Part shown: piece after piece, positions 53,757 through 63,192 of the stretch | Numbering within the stretch: the first letter of the stretch is position 1 | How the letters are laid out: each line of letters opens with the position of its first letter | The notes under the pieces: model-generated | What the model saw: only the letters and a program-made list of their open reading frames with translations | What the model was told of the DNA's origin: nothing | The model's database searches: none | Translations under genes and position numbers: made by a program | Assembly (NCBI GenBank): GCA_977006965.1 | Contig: OZ345373.1 | Coordinates: forward strand, 1,736,001-1,800,000 | Source: Phymatolithon calcareum | Lineage: Eukaryota; Rhodophyta; Florideophyceae; Hapalidiales | Length of the DNA stretch: 64,000 bases | Direction of reading: 5' to 3'

Positions 53757-54746
53757 ATGACGGACCCCTATCAACCGGCGGCCTCTGTGTTCGGGCAGTT
53801 CGTTGGCGAGGACCCGTATGCCCCGCGGCCGGGGGAGGTCGGCGGAGATCCCTTTCTCGACGCGGAAAGTGACACGGTGTACGCCGAGGGAAGGTCCTTT
53901 CTCGGTCCTCGGGCGTTAGCGGACCTGAACATACTTGGCGATGAGGTCGCGCTTCATGTCGCACCGTGGTACCACTCGGACCTCCATCGGGACGAGCGTC
54001 TCTTGGCGCTCTACCTCGACCACCGTGGCGAGTTGCCCGGACTGTGGGGTTACCGTATCTCGACGATCCGTACCTGGGAATGGTCCGCTCGAGCGGCGGT
54101 TCACTACGCTGACGTGAACGTCGCCAAGCACTTGTCAGCCGAGCGCGCCCATGCCCATTATGTCCGCATCCTTGCGGTGAGACGTACCCGCTTCGGGGGA
54201 GACATGGCCACTCGCTACCCCGAGTACGGGAGCCCCGCTGAGTACGGGATGGCGGTCTGGTTCTACCGCACAGCGGGTGAAGTGGCGTACGTCCGCCGTC
54301 TGGCCTTGCTCATGGATCATTGCCCCCGGTCGTGGGGATCGAGACCGCCCGTGTCCGGGGACGCGCTACTGTTGGGCCCGCGGCTCCCGCGCGAATTCCG
54401 ATACCTCCCGTTTCGGCGGGCGAGTTCCCCGAGCGGGGACCATTTCGAACACTTGAGGTGGGCGAACCGGCGCATGAACTCGTGGGGGTTTCTCTTTGAT
54501 TATCACAACAAAGAGGTGGACTTCCTCCTCCCCGCGGCACGCAAGGGCATCCCTCAGCGAGGACCAGCGCCAACGGCGTATGGACAAGCGCCCCCTTGCT
54601 CCCGCGGGCCATCCCGTGGGCGGGGATTGGGAGACTCCTTTCGAGGATCCGACGGGCCTTCCCCCGGAGGCCGCCGGGCCCGTGGGGGTTGCAGACTGTT
54701 CACCGCCGCGGGCCCCGATGCCGTCCCCGCCCGGGGACGACCCTGA
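53757..54746 (+). CDS. Antisense ORF of Gypsy element, N-terminal part
   Basis: An ATG-started plus-strand frame, opposite to gag-pol, beginning about 340 bases inside the 3' LTR. Through about residue 265 it reads like a globular protein with Trp/Tyr/Phe-rich helical stretches (LNILGDEVALHVAPWYHSDL, TWEWSARAAVHYADVNVAK, AVWFYRTAGEVAYVRRLAL, HFEHLRWANRRMNSWGFLF). After that it turns into low-complexity Gly/Pro/Arg sequence while the overlapping +1 frame (54496-55245) becomes more protein-like, so the true protein probably switches frame near 54540-54620 by intron or frameshift. No known domain recognised. Antisense genes at this position are known from some plant Gypsy elements such as Grande. 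High GC makes chance frames likelier, which limits confidence. Confidence 0.5.
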   Translation: MTDPYQPAASVFGQFVGEDPYAPRPGEVGGDPFLDAESDTVYAEGRSFLGPRALADLNILGDEVALHVAPWYHSDLHRDERLLALYLDHRGELPGLWGYRISTIRTWEWSARAAVHYADVNVAKHLSAERAHAHYVRILAVRRTRFGGDMATRYPEYGSPAEYGMAVWFYRTAGEVAYVRRLALLMDHCPRSWGSRPPVSGDALLLGPRLPREFRYLPFRRASSPSGDHFEHLRWANRRMNSWGFLFDYHNKEVDFLLPAARKGIPQRGPAPTAYGQAPPCSRGPSRGRGLGDSFRGSDGPSPGGRRARGGCRLFTAAGPDAVPARGRP

Positions 54747-55245
54747 GAGAGCAGCCGAACACGTGGTCCCGCTCCGGCGGGAGGCGTCGAAAAGCCCCGT
54801 GGGGGGGATGGAGAGGCGTAGTACGCCAGTCCGACCAGTTTCGACCCCGCCGCGCCCGGTTTCGTCAGGGCAATCGCACTGTGGAGGAGTTAAGCGGCCT
54901 CTCGCTCCCACGCCTGGGGATGCTGACGTGACCGGTTCGGAGAGACGGGGACTGGGGGACGATCCCGCAACTCTGGTCGCAGCTGGCGCGACGCGCGCTG
55001 CAAAGGCGGCGCCGGAAGGTGCGGCAGTGGCCGATCCGCTGGGGCGGGCGACGAAGCGTCGCCGGCGCCGCCGCGTGAACGCCGTTGTAGTGGGCCGCTT
55101 CGTGCGACCAGTGGGGACGCAGACGCCCCGGTGGTGGGTTCCCGATGACGAGGGTGCTGCCCGACGTCGAGCCCGGTTTCGCGCTACGCGCGGTCGGCCG
55201 GTACTCGGTTTCGTGTCGGAGGGGGGGAGCTCGACCGAGGACTAG
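54496..55245 (+). CDS. Antisense ORF of Gypsy element, C-terminal part
   Basis: 249 codons in the frame +1 to the preceding one, overlapping it by about 250 bases. Pro/Arg-rich, low-complexity middle, then a strongly basic KRRRRRRVNAVVVGRFV segment (nuclear-localisation-like) and PRWWVPDDEGAARRRARF before TAG. Likely the continuation of the protein that starts at 53757, giving roughly 490 residues if joined. No recognised family. Confidence 0.4.
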   Translation: MIITTKRWTSSSPRHARASLSEDQRQRRMDKRPLAPAGHPVGGDWETPFEDPTGLPPEAAGPVGVADCSPPRAPMPSPPGDDPERAAEHVVPLRREASKSPVGGMERRSTPVRPVSTPPRPVSSGQSHCGGVKRPLAPTPGDADVTGSERRGLGDDPATLVAAGATRAAKAAPEGAAVADPLGRATKRRRRRRVNAVVVGRFVRPVGTQTPRWWVPDDEGAARRRARFRATRGRPVLGFVSEGGSSTED

Positions 55246-55790
55246 AAGGGTTGGCCCTAGCCATGGAGCACCCCTTTTTGCCGTGGACAGCCCGGTAGCC
55301 GGGAGTAGTGTAGTGCTCGTGTGGGGAGTGGCGGCCTGTGAGTAAAGAATCTCTTCTGGTGGCGTTTCCCAGTGGAGCCTCAAGGTGCAGGACTCATGTG
55401 TGGCTCCGTGACCGCTCCCGAGTTCGGGGGAGGTGACCCCGGAGAGAAGACGCCCGGAAGGGGAGCTGGAGAGAAGACTCCCCTGGTGCCGACCGGTTGT
55501 TTCCATGCGTCCGAGGTGGCTGACGGTAGGAAGGACTCCCAGGAGATGTGACAGAGGGCCGCCCCATATTCGTCTCCCAGGTCTGGGGACGGCCCCGGGC
55601 GAACTGCGAAAATGTTGTCTGCCCGTGGGGAAAACTGGGGTTTTGTGTGGCGGCGTAATTAGCGTGGGGATAGGACTCAGCCCGGCGTGGGTGCGAAAAG
55701 TGAGCGTTCCCCCGGCCGTCGGGTTGGCGGGACAGCGTGTGCAGAGAGATCGGCCCACGTTGAGTGTGAGTTGCGGACAATCTTCTCCCC

Positions 55791-55995
55791 TTACCCTTCG
55801 AGGGCGTTATCCAGGTCGTTAGGTAACGCGAAGTTTCCCAGTTTGCACAACCCCACGATGAAGTGGCGAGGGATGTGCGCGGTGGGCTCCCAAGTCGACT
55901 GGGATGCCGGGTACCCATACCATTGGACTAGGTACTCCCATTTCGATGGGCCGTCCCCGTGCAAGGGCCGGCGGTCCATGAGACGTTCGACTACA
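55791..55995 (-). pseudogene. Chromodomain at the end of Gypsy integrase
   Basis: The minus-strand frame reads DEFVVERLMDRRPL, WEYLVQWYGYPASQSTWEP, then HIPRHFIVGLC, matching the chromodomain pattern (aromatic cage positions Tyr/Trp, final TWEP). It is in a frame different from the integrase ORF. Upstream in this frame, codons run open (ARLNARRHVTHQRYTPPGEG) back to a GGGGG run near 56090. So a one-base change in that run probably separates it from pol. Chromodomains direct integration to particular chromatin marks and define the chromovirus lineage. Confidence 0.85.
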
Positions 55996-58156
55996 AATTC
56001 GTCCGGCAGCGGGCCCCGGCCTTCCCCCGGAGGAGTGTACCTCTGGTGTGTGACGTGGCGTCGCGCATTGAGCCGAGCTGGTGTCTCCCCCTCCTCAGGG
56101 GCCCGCGGGACACCGGGGGGTGGCTCGCCGTCCTCCAGGGGGGGTTGGGGGCGGGGACGACCCGGGAACGGGAGAGCAGCTCAGTTTCCGTGCCGCGGTA
56201 GATAGTAACCGTCGTGTCATCGATCGCCTTGACACGGAAGGGCCCATCGGCGACGGGGGCCAACTTGTGTTTTGGCCCCTCTGCCGGCGAGGCATAATCT
56301 CGGCGGACAAACACATGGCCGCCCACGCGAGGGTGATGAACCGCCTTCCGAATGCGCGCATCAAACGCCCGTTTGTAGCGGGTTTGCGCTGCGGAAAGCG
56401 ATCGCGTAGCGGATGCGATCAGGCGGGAGAGGTCCGCGGTCCACTTCTCGCGTGCGGCGCGTGGTGCGACGTGCGGTACTGCTTCCCTTTGGAGGGACAG
56501 CGAAGGGGGAGTACGCGAGAGGACCAGATCGAATGGGGCAAGTCCCGTGGAGGAGTGGGCCTGCGTGTTATACGCGAATGTGATGGAGTCGGAATACAAA
56601 TCCCAGTCCGTGGGGTGATCGGCGACGTATGCCCGGAGCGCCGCCAGTATGGTTCTGTTGAAGCGCTCCGTCTGGCCATTGGTCTGGGGGTGGTACGTGG
56701 TAGTGAAGACGTTCTTGATGCCCAGAATCCTGGAGACGTTGAGGAAGAACTTCGATTGGAATTGTTTCCCGTTGTCGGCGAGTACCGTCCGGGGCGGGCC
56801 GTACGTAAAGACCCAGTGGTTGACGAAAGCCCTGGCCACTTCCCATGCGGAAATACCCCTAAGGGGAATTGTGCGGACCAGTTTCGAAAAGCGGTCGACA
56901 ATTACCAGCAAGTACCGGTTCCCCCGCGGGGTTCGTATGAGTTCCCCAAGGAGGTCGATGGCTATATCCTCTAGGGGGGCGGTGGCGGGAAACAGAGTCA
57001 AGGGCGTGATATTCCGGCGCAAGCGCACCCGTTCCCGGGCACAGGGAGAACAGTTGCGGACCGTGCCGTAGCACGCGGGAGCCATGGCCGCCCAGTAAAA
57101 ATCTCGGCGCAGGGATACGTACATCTTCCGACCTCCGACGTGTCCCGCTACCGGGGTATGGTGGTAGAGGTGCAGCAGCCGTGGCTGAAGTGATGCTGGG
57201 ACCACGGCTTGCGGTCTACCGCTCAGGTAGCGCTGTAAAAGCCCGGTTTCGGGATCCTCGCGGAAGGCGGATGGCTCCCCCGAGTCGACGCTCGCCCGGA
57301 CTGTTGCGCAGAAGGGGTCCCCTAACTGGGCCGTGAGCAGCTCTTCGAGGGAGATTGGTTCCCGAGGTGCTTCTGGGAAGGCCTTGGAGGCAGCTATTGC
57401 GTCGTCTAATTGTGAGGACTCCTCCTCCAGGAATTCTGGGTCCGCTGGGAGAGGGTGCGTACTTTCGTCGACTTCCCGTCCGCCCTTCGGGACAAGATTT
57501 GCGCGTTGACCCGCCAGCCGGGGTGATCGTTTTGGTTGTCTTGACTGAGGGAGCGTATATCCGACCGCGAAACACGGTAAGTCGAGGTCGTCGTCTTGGA
57601 CCGTGTGCCCTGACGAGGGGAGCCGCGACACGGCGTCCGCCTGGGTGTTGATGCTACCCTTCTTGTAGCGTACGTCGAAAGTAATTTCCGCTAGGCGGAG
57701 GCGCCACCGCATAAGGCGGCCGGACGGATCGACAATCTCCATTAGCCATCGGAGAGCCGCATGGTCCGTATAGACGGTGAAATACTCACCGAATAGGTAC
57801 GGCCGGCACGTGGTGACCCCATACACGAGGGCTAGGCACTCCTTCTCGGTGGCGGAGTAGCCCCGTTCCGCTTTCGCCAAGGTGCGGGACCAGAAGCCGA
57901 GGGGGCGGCGATCCCCGTCTTCGTGGGTCTGAAACAGGGCGCAACCAATCTGGGCGTTGCAGGCGTCCGTGTCCAGTGAGTATGGTAACCCGGCGTGCGG
58001 GAGGGCGAGGATCGGTGGGTTAGTGACGGCCTCGATCAGCGCGCGGTAGGCTTGATTCTGCTCCGAGGTCAATGGTGGGAGGACCTTGGGGACCTCCCCC
58101 TTTAGTAGGGAGTACAGGGGGCTCGCTATCTGCGTATATCCCCGAATAAATCGGCG
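55991..58156 (-). pseudogene. Gypsy pol, RNase H and integrase
   Basis: A frame open from the TAA at 58157 down to 55991; the part from its first ATG at 58072 is 693 codons. Residues are counted from that Met. RNase H: SLDTDACNAQIGCALF (about 32-47), ATEKECLALVYG (74-85), VYTDHAALRWL (100-110). Integrase zinc finger: His304/His305 and His311 region with Cys341/Cys344. Core: Asp373 (DIAIDLLGEL), Asp433 (LADNGKQFQS), Glu469 (NGQTERFNRT). GPY/F-like module near 604-613 (LAPVADGPFRV). It is in frame with the upstream RT ORF across a single TAA at 58157-58159. The tail after about residue 660 is the shifted frame, replacing the chromodomain. Confidence 0.92.
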
Positions 58157-60295
58157 TTAGACGTTGCATAATCCGAGGAAGGAGCGGAGCTCGCCCGGTG
58201 TCCGTGGGTGTCGGAGCCCTTTCAGAGATTTACTTGCCGCCGTTTCGACCTCCAGCGTGCCGGGCTTGATCACATGGCCCAGGTACTTCACCGCGTCGGT
58301 GAAGAAGTGGCACTTCCGTAGCTTCAGCGTCACTCCCGCATCACGGAGGGCGGATAATACCTCGTCTACGTGCCCCAGGTGCTCAGCCCACTTCTGGGAA
58401 AATATGATCACGTCGTCCAGGTATACCAAGCATGTTTGCCACTTAACCGACGCGAGGACCATGTCTAGGGCTCGTTGGAAAGTGGCGGGAGCGTTTGTAA
58501 GCCCGAATGGCATGCGGGTGTGTTCGTAGAGTCCCGAATGGCAGGCGAAGGCTGTTTTTTCGACGTCTTCGTCGGCTACGGGTACTTGCCAGTAGCCGCA
58601 GTTTGCGTCCAAAGTTGTGAAAATACGGGAGTCCCCCAGGGAGTCGATACATTCGTCCATTCGCGGAATCGGGTACGGGTCCCTTTTCGTCAGGGAATTT
58701 AGGCGCCTGTAGTCGATACAAAAACGCATTGTCCCATCCGATTTAGGGGCGAGAACCACGGGTGAGGCCCATTCCGATTTCGACGGGCGTATTACTCCGG
58801 CCGCAAACATCCGTCGCACTTCTGCCTCTTCTACCTCACGCGCCTTCGGGCCGGCCCTATACGGGGGTAGGCGTACCGGCCGCGCGCCGGGTTGCAGCTC
58901 GATCCGGTGCGTTGTGACGCCTATTTCGCCCAGAGTACCGTCCCACATTCGGGAGTGCTTGCGTAACATCGCTCGTACCTTTTCACGGAACTCGCTCGGG
59001 ATATGGTCGAAATCGAGGTCCTCCACCGAGGAGACTTCTGGCTGTGATTCCTGCTCCCCCCGGTCGGGTCGTAAATCGGTGAACTTTCGCAGGTCGGCTG
59101 CGCAAACCGCGTTCGCCGGCGGCAGACCGGTCGCGTCCCAGTCAGGGATTAGGGGCGCCCCGGCCGCCCAGTCGTCGATGGTCTCCATTCCCAGAACGTC
59201 TAGCACCGTCAGCGACGTGGGGGCCACCTTGGTGGGATGTGGGACCAAGTGGGCGATTACCATCCCCTTGGGCAGGGTCCGGGGCAGTTTGCCCATGTTG
59301 GCCACGAGGATGTGGAAGGGACGCCCCTCTGTGACCTGAACGATCCCGTTCGCGGCGACAATCTCGGACTGAAGGTACCGCTGGTGGTGGGGCTCGACAA
59401 GAAGGAGGCCGGATTTCAGGGACTTGACCATGACCCAGGACTGGGTGAACGGCGGCAGCGTGGTCTGCTGGGAAACCCGGACCTTGTTCGATATCAAGGC
59501 TTTGGGCTTCGCTGGGGGCTCCGGTGGAGCATCGTTCCCCTTCTTGGGGGTATCGGTCCATCGCCGACGAATCGGAGTGGAGGATCCATCTCGCAAATAT
59601 ATTCGGCGGTCCTCGACTTGGATATTGCGCACGAAACGATCGATGAATGAAGCCCCGAGGAGGAAGGGGACCGATAGTCCGTCGCATACGAGGAAGTCGG
59701 CCTTCACCAGCATGCCGCCCAGGCGGACGAACAGCGCGATTACGCCCAACGTGCGCATAGGATTACGGTTGGCATCACGGACGCACGGGGTTGGGCCCGC
59801 GCGTAGGTGGGACTCCCAGCCCCTGGGGAGGGCTGACGTACGGACACAGTTGGGTCCGGCGCCCGTGTCAAAAACTGCCGTCGCGCTCAGAAGTAGGGAA
59901 GGGGTTAGAGAGAAGTCGGCATGCACCTTGTAGTTGTGCGATGTTAGGACCCAAACCTCCCCGACAAACGGGCTGTGGGCCCCGTCCAGCGAACCGGAAG
60001 GGAGATCGCTCAGGGAAGACAGGTGGATACCGGGCGGAAATGGTTCTGCTACGGCAGCGGCTGCGATCCCCTGAGGGCTCGAGAGGCCCACAGCCGCCGC
60101 AGGGATCCGATGGGTATCCCCGGTCGCGGGGATCCATGACGAGAGAACGTCACAATCCGGAGGCTGGGGCGAGTGTGTGGGGGAGCGGCTAGCCACCGCC
60201 GCCCCCCCTACTCTTTTTCTGCGGGGCGGCGCTGCAAGACGACGGGGGCCGGGATGGGTGCTGGCGGGTGCACTCCAACCGGAGGAAGCGGGCAT
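58157..60295 (-). pseudogene. Gypsy pol, protease and reverse transcriptase
   Basis: 712 codons from the first Met, overlapping the end of gag in another frame, so Pol is made by frameshifting or a decayed junction. Protease active site AVFDTGAGPNCVR at residue 143 (Asp). RT: RMFAAGVIRPSKSEWASPVV, DYRRLN, TLDANCGYWQVPV (Asp of motif A), MPFGLTNAPATFQRAL, and LVYLDDVIIFSQ with the catalytic pair at 627-628. It ends GELRSFLGLCNV and a TAA, then continues in frame RRFIRGY, an ordinary Gypsy RT connection. So the TAA is one nonsense mutation. All active-site residues are intact. Confidence 0.93.
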
Positions 60296-62268
60296 GGGAT
60301 TGCTCCTGGAATGGGACCCGTCTCTGGGGTGAGCCAGCCTTTAAGCTCGTAGTAAACGAGGTGAGGGATCCTGGCCTTCTGCGCCAGAGGGAGGTTTTCA
60401 AAATTTGCGATCACCCTGGCTGCCTGGGTGGTCAGGTCCTCCGTGCAGTTCGGGGCGGTATGACCCGGGCTGTAGCAGCGGTAGCAGATCAGGGCTGCCG
60501 TGCGGGATTCCCCTCCGCGTGGGGCGCCGCGTAGGGGAATATTTACCCATCCGGGCCCTTGCGGTGGCTGGCGGCCTCGTGGTAGAGGTGGAACGACTCT
60601 GTGGTTCCCGGAAACCGCTAAAATTGACATATCGGAGGAGCCCACCCCCGAAATGGGGGACGGGGGAATGGCTGGGGAGGACGCGCCATCATCCCAGCAC
60701 TGAAGAGCGTCCCAATCTTCGGCCTCGTCGAGCCAGTGTACCTGCCCGCTCGTGCGGGAGCTGCGTTCTCTGTTCGAGAGGATATCCGGAGCCCTCTTCC
60801 CTTGCCGGGCGCGTGCGATCTTACCTTCCGCTTTCGCGAATTCTAACACGTCCAAGTGGTCCGCACGCGCGTTGCTTCCCCTATAGCGGTGGACCGCGGC
60901 ACGTGTACGCTCATCCAGGCCCTCTATGAACCGGGTAATAAAGTCCCGAGAGCGGAGGTAGTTTCCACAGCGCGCGTGGGCGAGCGCCAGGCGTGCCGAG
61001 TATTCCGCCTCCTGTTCACCGGGCTTTTGTACGGTGGCCTGAAAATCCGCCACAGCCTGTTGAATGTGTTCGTCCGTCGCGTAAGCCCGTAAAAGGTAGT
61101 TGACTGCTGTAGGCCAGGAAGTGACTCCGTGAATCCCCGCTTGGGTGCTCCGGGCCGCCTTTAATAGGTGAAGAGCAGATCCCTTGAGGAAGTTCGGAAG
61201 GCAAATGAAGGCCTCATCCTCCGACAGATTCAGCTGCTCGGCCTGTCCCACGAACTGGGAGAGAAAATCGAGGATAAGCATCGGGTCCCCCCCGTCGAAC
61301 TCCAGGGTGCCAAGGCCCATCAGGAGGTAGCGGAGGTTCTTTCGTACCGAGTAAAGCTCATTCCTCAGGCTCCCGCCACGACGGTTGCGCAGTCGATAGT
61401 AACGGTAGGAAACCAGACGTCGGAATTCTGAATTTGTAGGCTGGACCGTGCGTATTCCCCGGATCGGCGGTCCTTTCTGGCGTACGAAAACCTCGCCCCT
61501 TTGGTCCGTCCGGCGCGGAGAGTAGAAGCGGTCGGACGCGTACGAGTCGTCGGAGCGGCTGCCTTCGCTGGGGGACCGTGACCGTCTGCGGCGGCGGCCC
61601 CTACTGCGGGAACGCGGACGTCTGTCCGAGTCGCTTCCCGAGGACGGGTCTGAAGGGGAGTCGTCAGGATCGGAAGTATGACGGCGGCTCCGGTGCTTCC
61701 GGCTGGCGCGGCGCTCCCGGACCCTGAGGAACCGTACGGGACTGTCCCGCTCCCGGGCCCGTCGTCGTGGACGGCGGCTGGACTTGTCCTGAGAGGCGGT
61801 GGGGGCCGCCAGGCGTTCCAGAACTCCTCGCAGCGCGGAGAGATCTTCTTCCCCTTTGGGGGCTGACGGTGCAGCGACATTCACGGGGAGAACAGCCGGT
61901 GGTGGTTGCCTCGACTTGTCCATTTCCGCTTCCCTTTTGTGGAATTTGGGCGCCGCGTCCAAGCGAAGGGCTTCGATCTGCTCGCGCAGGGCCCGTAGAT
62001 CGTCCCGGACGCTGTCGGGGATCGGCGGCTCGTTGATACGTAGGGCTTGATACTCGGACCTGCAGACGCCGGGGATGTCGTTAAGGTGGGCGATGGTGCT
62101 CACCGAACGGCGAGGGCGTGCTGGCCCGCTACTAATTGCTCCCGTTGACCGGGACTCGGAAAGATCACCCCGGAAGCGGTTGCGTCGAGTCGAACGGCGT
62201 GGTCCCGCGGATTCGCGATCCTCATCCCCCGTTGGGGGTATCGAGTCTTGGCCCTCTCGGTTGGACAT
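60208..62268 (-). CDS. Gypsy Gag with SR-rich domain and zinc knuckle
   Basis: 686 codons, ATG to stop, uninterrupted. The N-terminal ~100 residues are basic and Ser-rich (RRSTRRNRFRGDL). Residues about 155-255 are extremely Arg/Ser/Asp-rich with RSRSRGRRRRRSRSPSEGS, resembling splicing-factor RS domains. The capsid-like part follows (LRYLLMGLGTLEFDGGDPM, YSARLALAHARCGNYLRSRDF, FIEGLDERTRAAVHRYRG). CYRCYSPGHTAPNC at 595-608 is a canonical CX2CX4HX4C RNA-binding knuckle. A Pro-rich tail ends the protein. Gag packages the RNA. The RS stretch is unusual and may mediate RNA binding or nuclear traffic. Confidence 0.9.
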   Translation of the reverse strand: MSNREGQDSIPPTGDEDRESAGPRRSTRRNRFRGDLSESRSTGAISSGPARPRRSVSTIAHLNDIPGVCRSEYQALRINEPPIPDSVRDDLRALREQIEALRLDAAPKFHKREAEMDKSRQPPPAVLPVNVAAPSAPKGEEDLSALRGVLERLAAPTASQDKSSRRPRRRARERDSPVRFLRVRERRASRKHRSRRHTSDPDDSPSDPSSGSDSDRRPRSRSRGRRRRRSRSPSEGSRSDDSYASDRFYSPRRTDQRGEVFVRQKGPPIRGIRTVQPTNSEFRRLVSYRYYRLRNRRGGSLRNELYSVRKNLRYLLMGLGTLEFDGGDPMLILDFLSQFVGQAEQLNLSEDEAFICLPNFLKGSALHLLKAARSTQAGIHGVTSWPTAVNYLLRAYATDEHIQQAVADFQATVQKPGEQEAEYSARLALAHARCGNYLRSRDFITRFIEGLDERTRAAVHRYRGSNARADHLDVLEFAKAEGKIARARQGKRAPDILSNRERSSRTSGQVHWLDEAEDWDALQCWDDGASSPAIPPSPISGVGSSDMSILAVSGNHRVVPPLPRGRQPPQGPGWVNIPLRGAPRGGESRTAALICYRCYSPGHTAPNCTEDLTTQAARVIANFENLPLAQKARIPHLVYYELKGWLTPETGPIPGAIPCPLPPVGVHPPAPIPAPVVLQRRPAEKE

Positions 62269-62515
62269 GTCGGCGTCGGTTGAGAGTACGGTTGTACGTA
62301 ATCTGGATCGCGGCGGAAAGCGATCTTGGAAAAAGAAGGGAATGAGAGTGGATAAAAAGAAAGGTCAGGAGAGGGCCCAGGTTCGCGGGATGAGGTGAAA
62401 AGTCCCGGACTGCGGCTGGGTGATTTCGGAGTGATTGCCTTGCAGGTCTCGTGCGGAATGCGAGATCTCCAGGTGAGTAGGATGGAGAAGTGATCCCCGG
62501 AGCAAAGCTTGCGTT

Positions 62516-62532
62516 TCTAGGTCGGGAGACCA
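62516..62532 (-). promoter_or_regulatory. Primer binding site of Gypsy element
   Basis: On the minus strand TGGTCTCCCGACCTAGA begins one base after the 5' LTR. TGG pairs with a tRNA CCA end; the matching tRNA was not identified. Confidence 0.6.
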
Positions 62533-62533
62533 A

Positions 62534-63187
62534 TGTAGCGCAACGAAGAGCAGGGCCCGAGGACGGGGTATCGAAAAAACCCCAAACACAGGGATGGTAG
62601 CGTGGCAGAGCAGAGAATAGGGGTAAGGAGTCGGGGGCCCGCTCTGGCGCGGGAGTGCCTAGGATGCAAGCTTCCCAGTGTGCGGGCAGTCAGCCCCACT
62701 GGTCGGGGATCACTTGGCCGAGACCCCGAGATGGGAACGACGAGATGAGAGGGGTGCCTAGAGGTGAGGAGCGAGGGGGGTGAAGTATACGAGCCCGATC
62801 CGGGGAGGCGCACGCTTGAGGAAGCGTAGGCGCAAACCCGGGGACACGGGACCAGAGTCGGTGAACCTGCAAGGGATATCCCAATGTGGGGAAAGTCCAA
62901 GGCAAGATGACTACGGTCCAACTTGGTTCTTCCTTTACCTAAGAGCGCCGCCCCGTCCAGGATGTATTCCCCTCGGGCGGCACTGTAATGCCGAAAAATT
63001 AGGTACGATCACTAACACTATCATACTGCAAACCCAAAGTATACGCGAAATACTACCCTATCAATATGGGCTAACCCCAAATTGGGAAAGGGTATGATAC
63101 CCCCACAGGGGCCGCTTCCAGGAGCAAACAAGAGCCCGGCCAATCAGAGTGTGTCCAGAAATCCCGTCCCAGGTGCCATGCACCACA
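62534..63187 (-). repeat. 5' LTR of Gypsy element
   Basis: 654 bp and identical in termini to the other LTR. It should carry the gag-pol promoter. Confidence 0.95.
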
Positions 63188-63192
63188 CCAAC

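Larger units (their letters stand above)
52781..63187 (-). mobile_element. Complete Ty3/Gypsy chromovirus-type LTR retrotransposon
   Basis: 10,407 bp. LTRs 52781-53418 (638 bp) and 62534-63187 (654 bp) start TGTAGCGCAACG and end GCACCACA. The 5-bp duplication CCAAC is at 52776-52780 and 63188-63192. On the minus strand it encodes Gag, protease, RT, RNase H and integrase in Gypsy order, plus a chromodomain after the integrase. A long plus-strand frame lies between pol and the 3' LTR. The LTRs differ by about ten substitutions and one ~17-base indel, so it is fairly young. Defects seen: one nonsense codon in pol and a frameshift before the chromodomain. Confidence 0.95.

Noticed and set aside
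54865-55758. 297-codon minus-strand frame
   Set aside because: Low-complexity Pro/Thr/Ser/Arg composition in GC-rich DNA and antisense to the better frame at 54496-55245. Likely a shadow.
56081-56974. 297-codon plus-strand frame
   Set aside because: Mirror of the integrase coding sequence; a GC-driven shadow.
59424-59933. 169-codon plus-strand frame
   Set aside because: Lies opposite the protease/RT gene, with no independent support.
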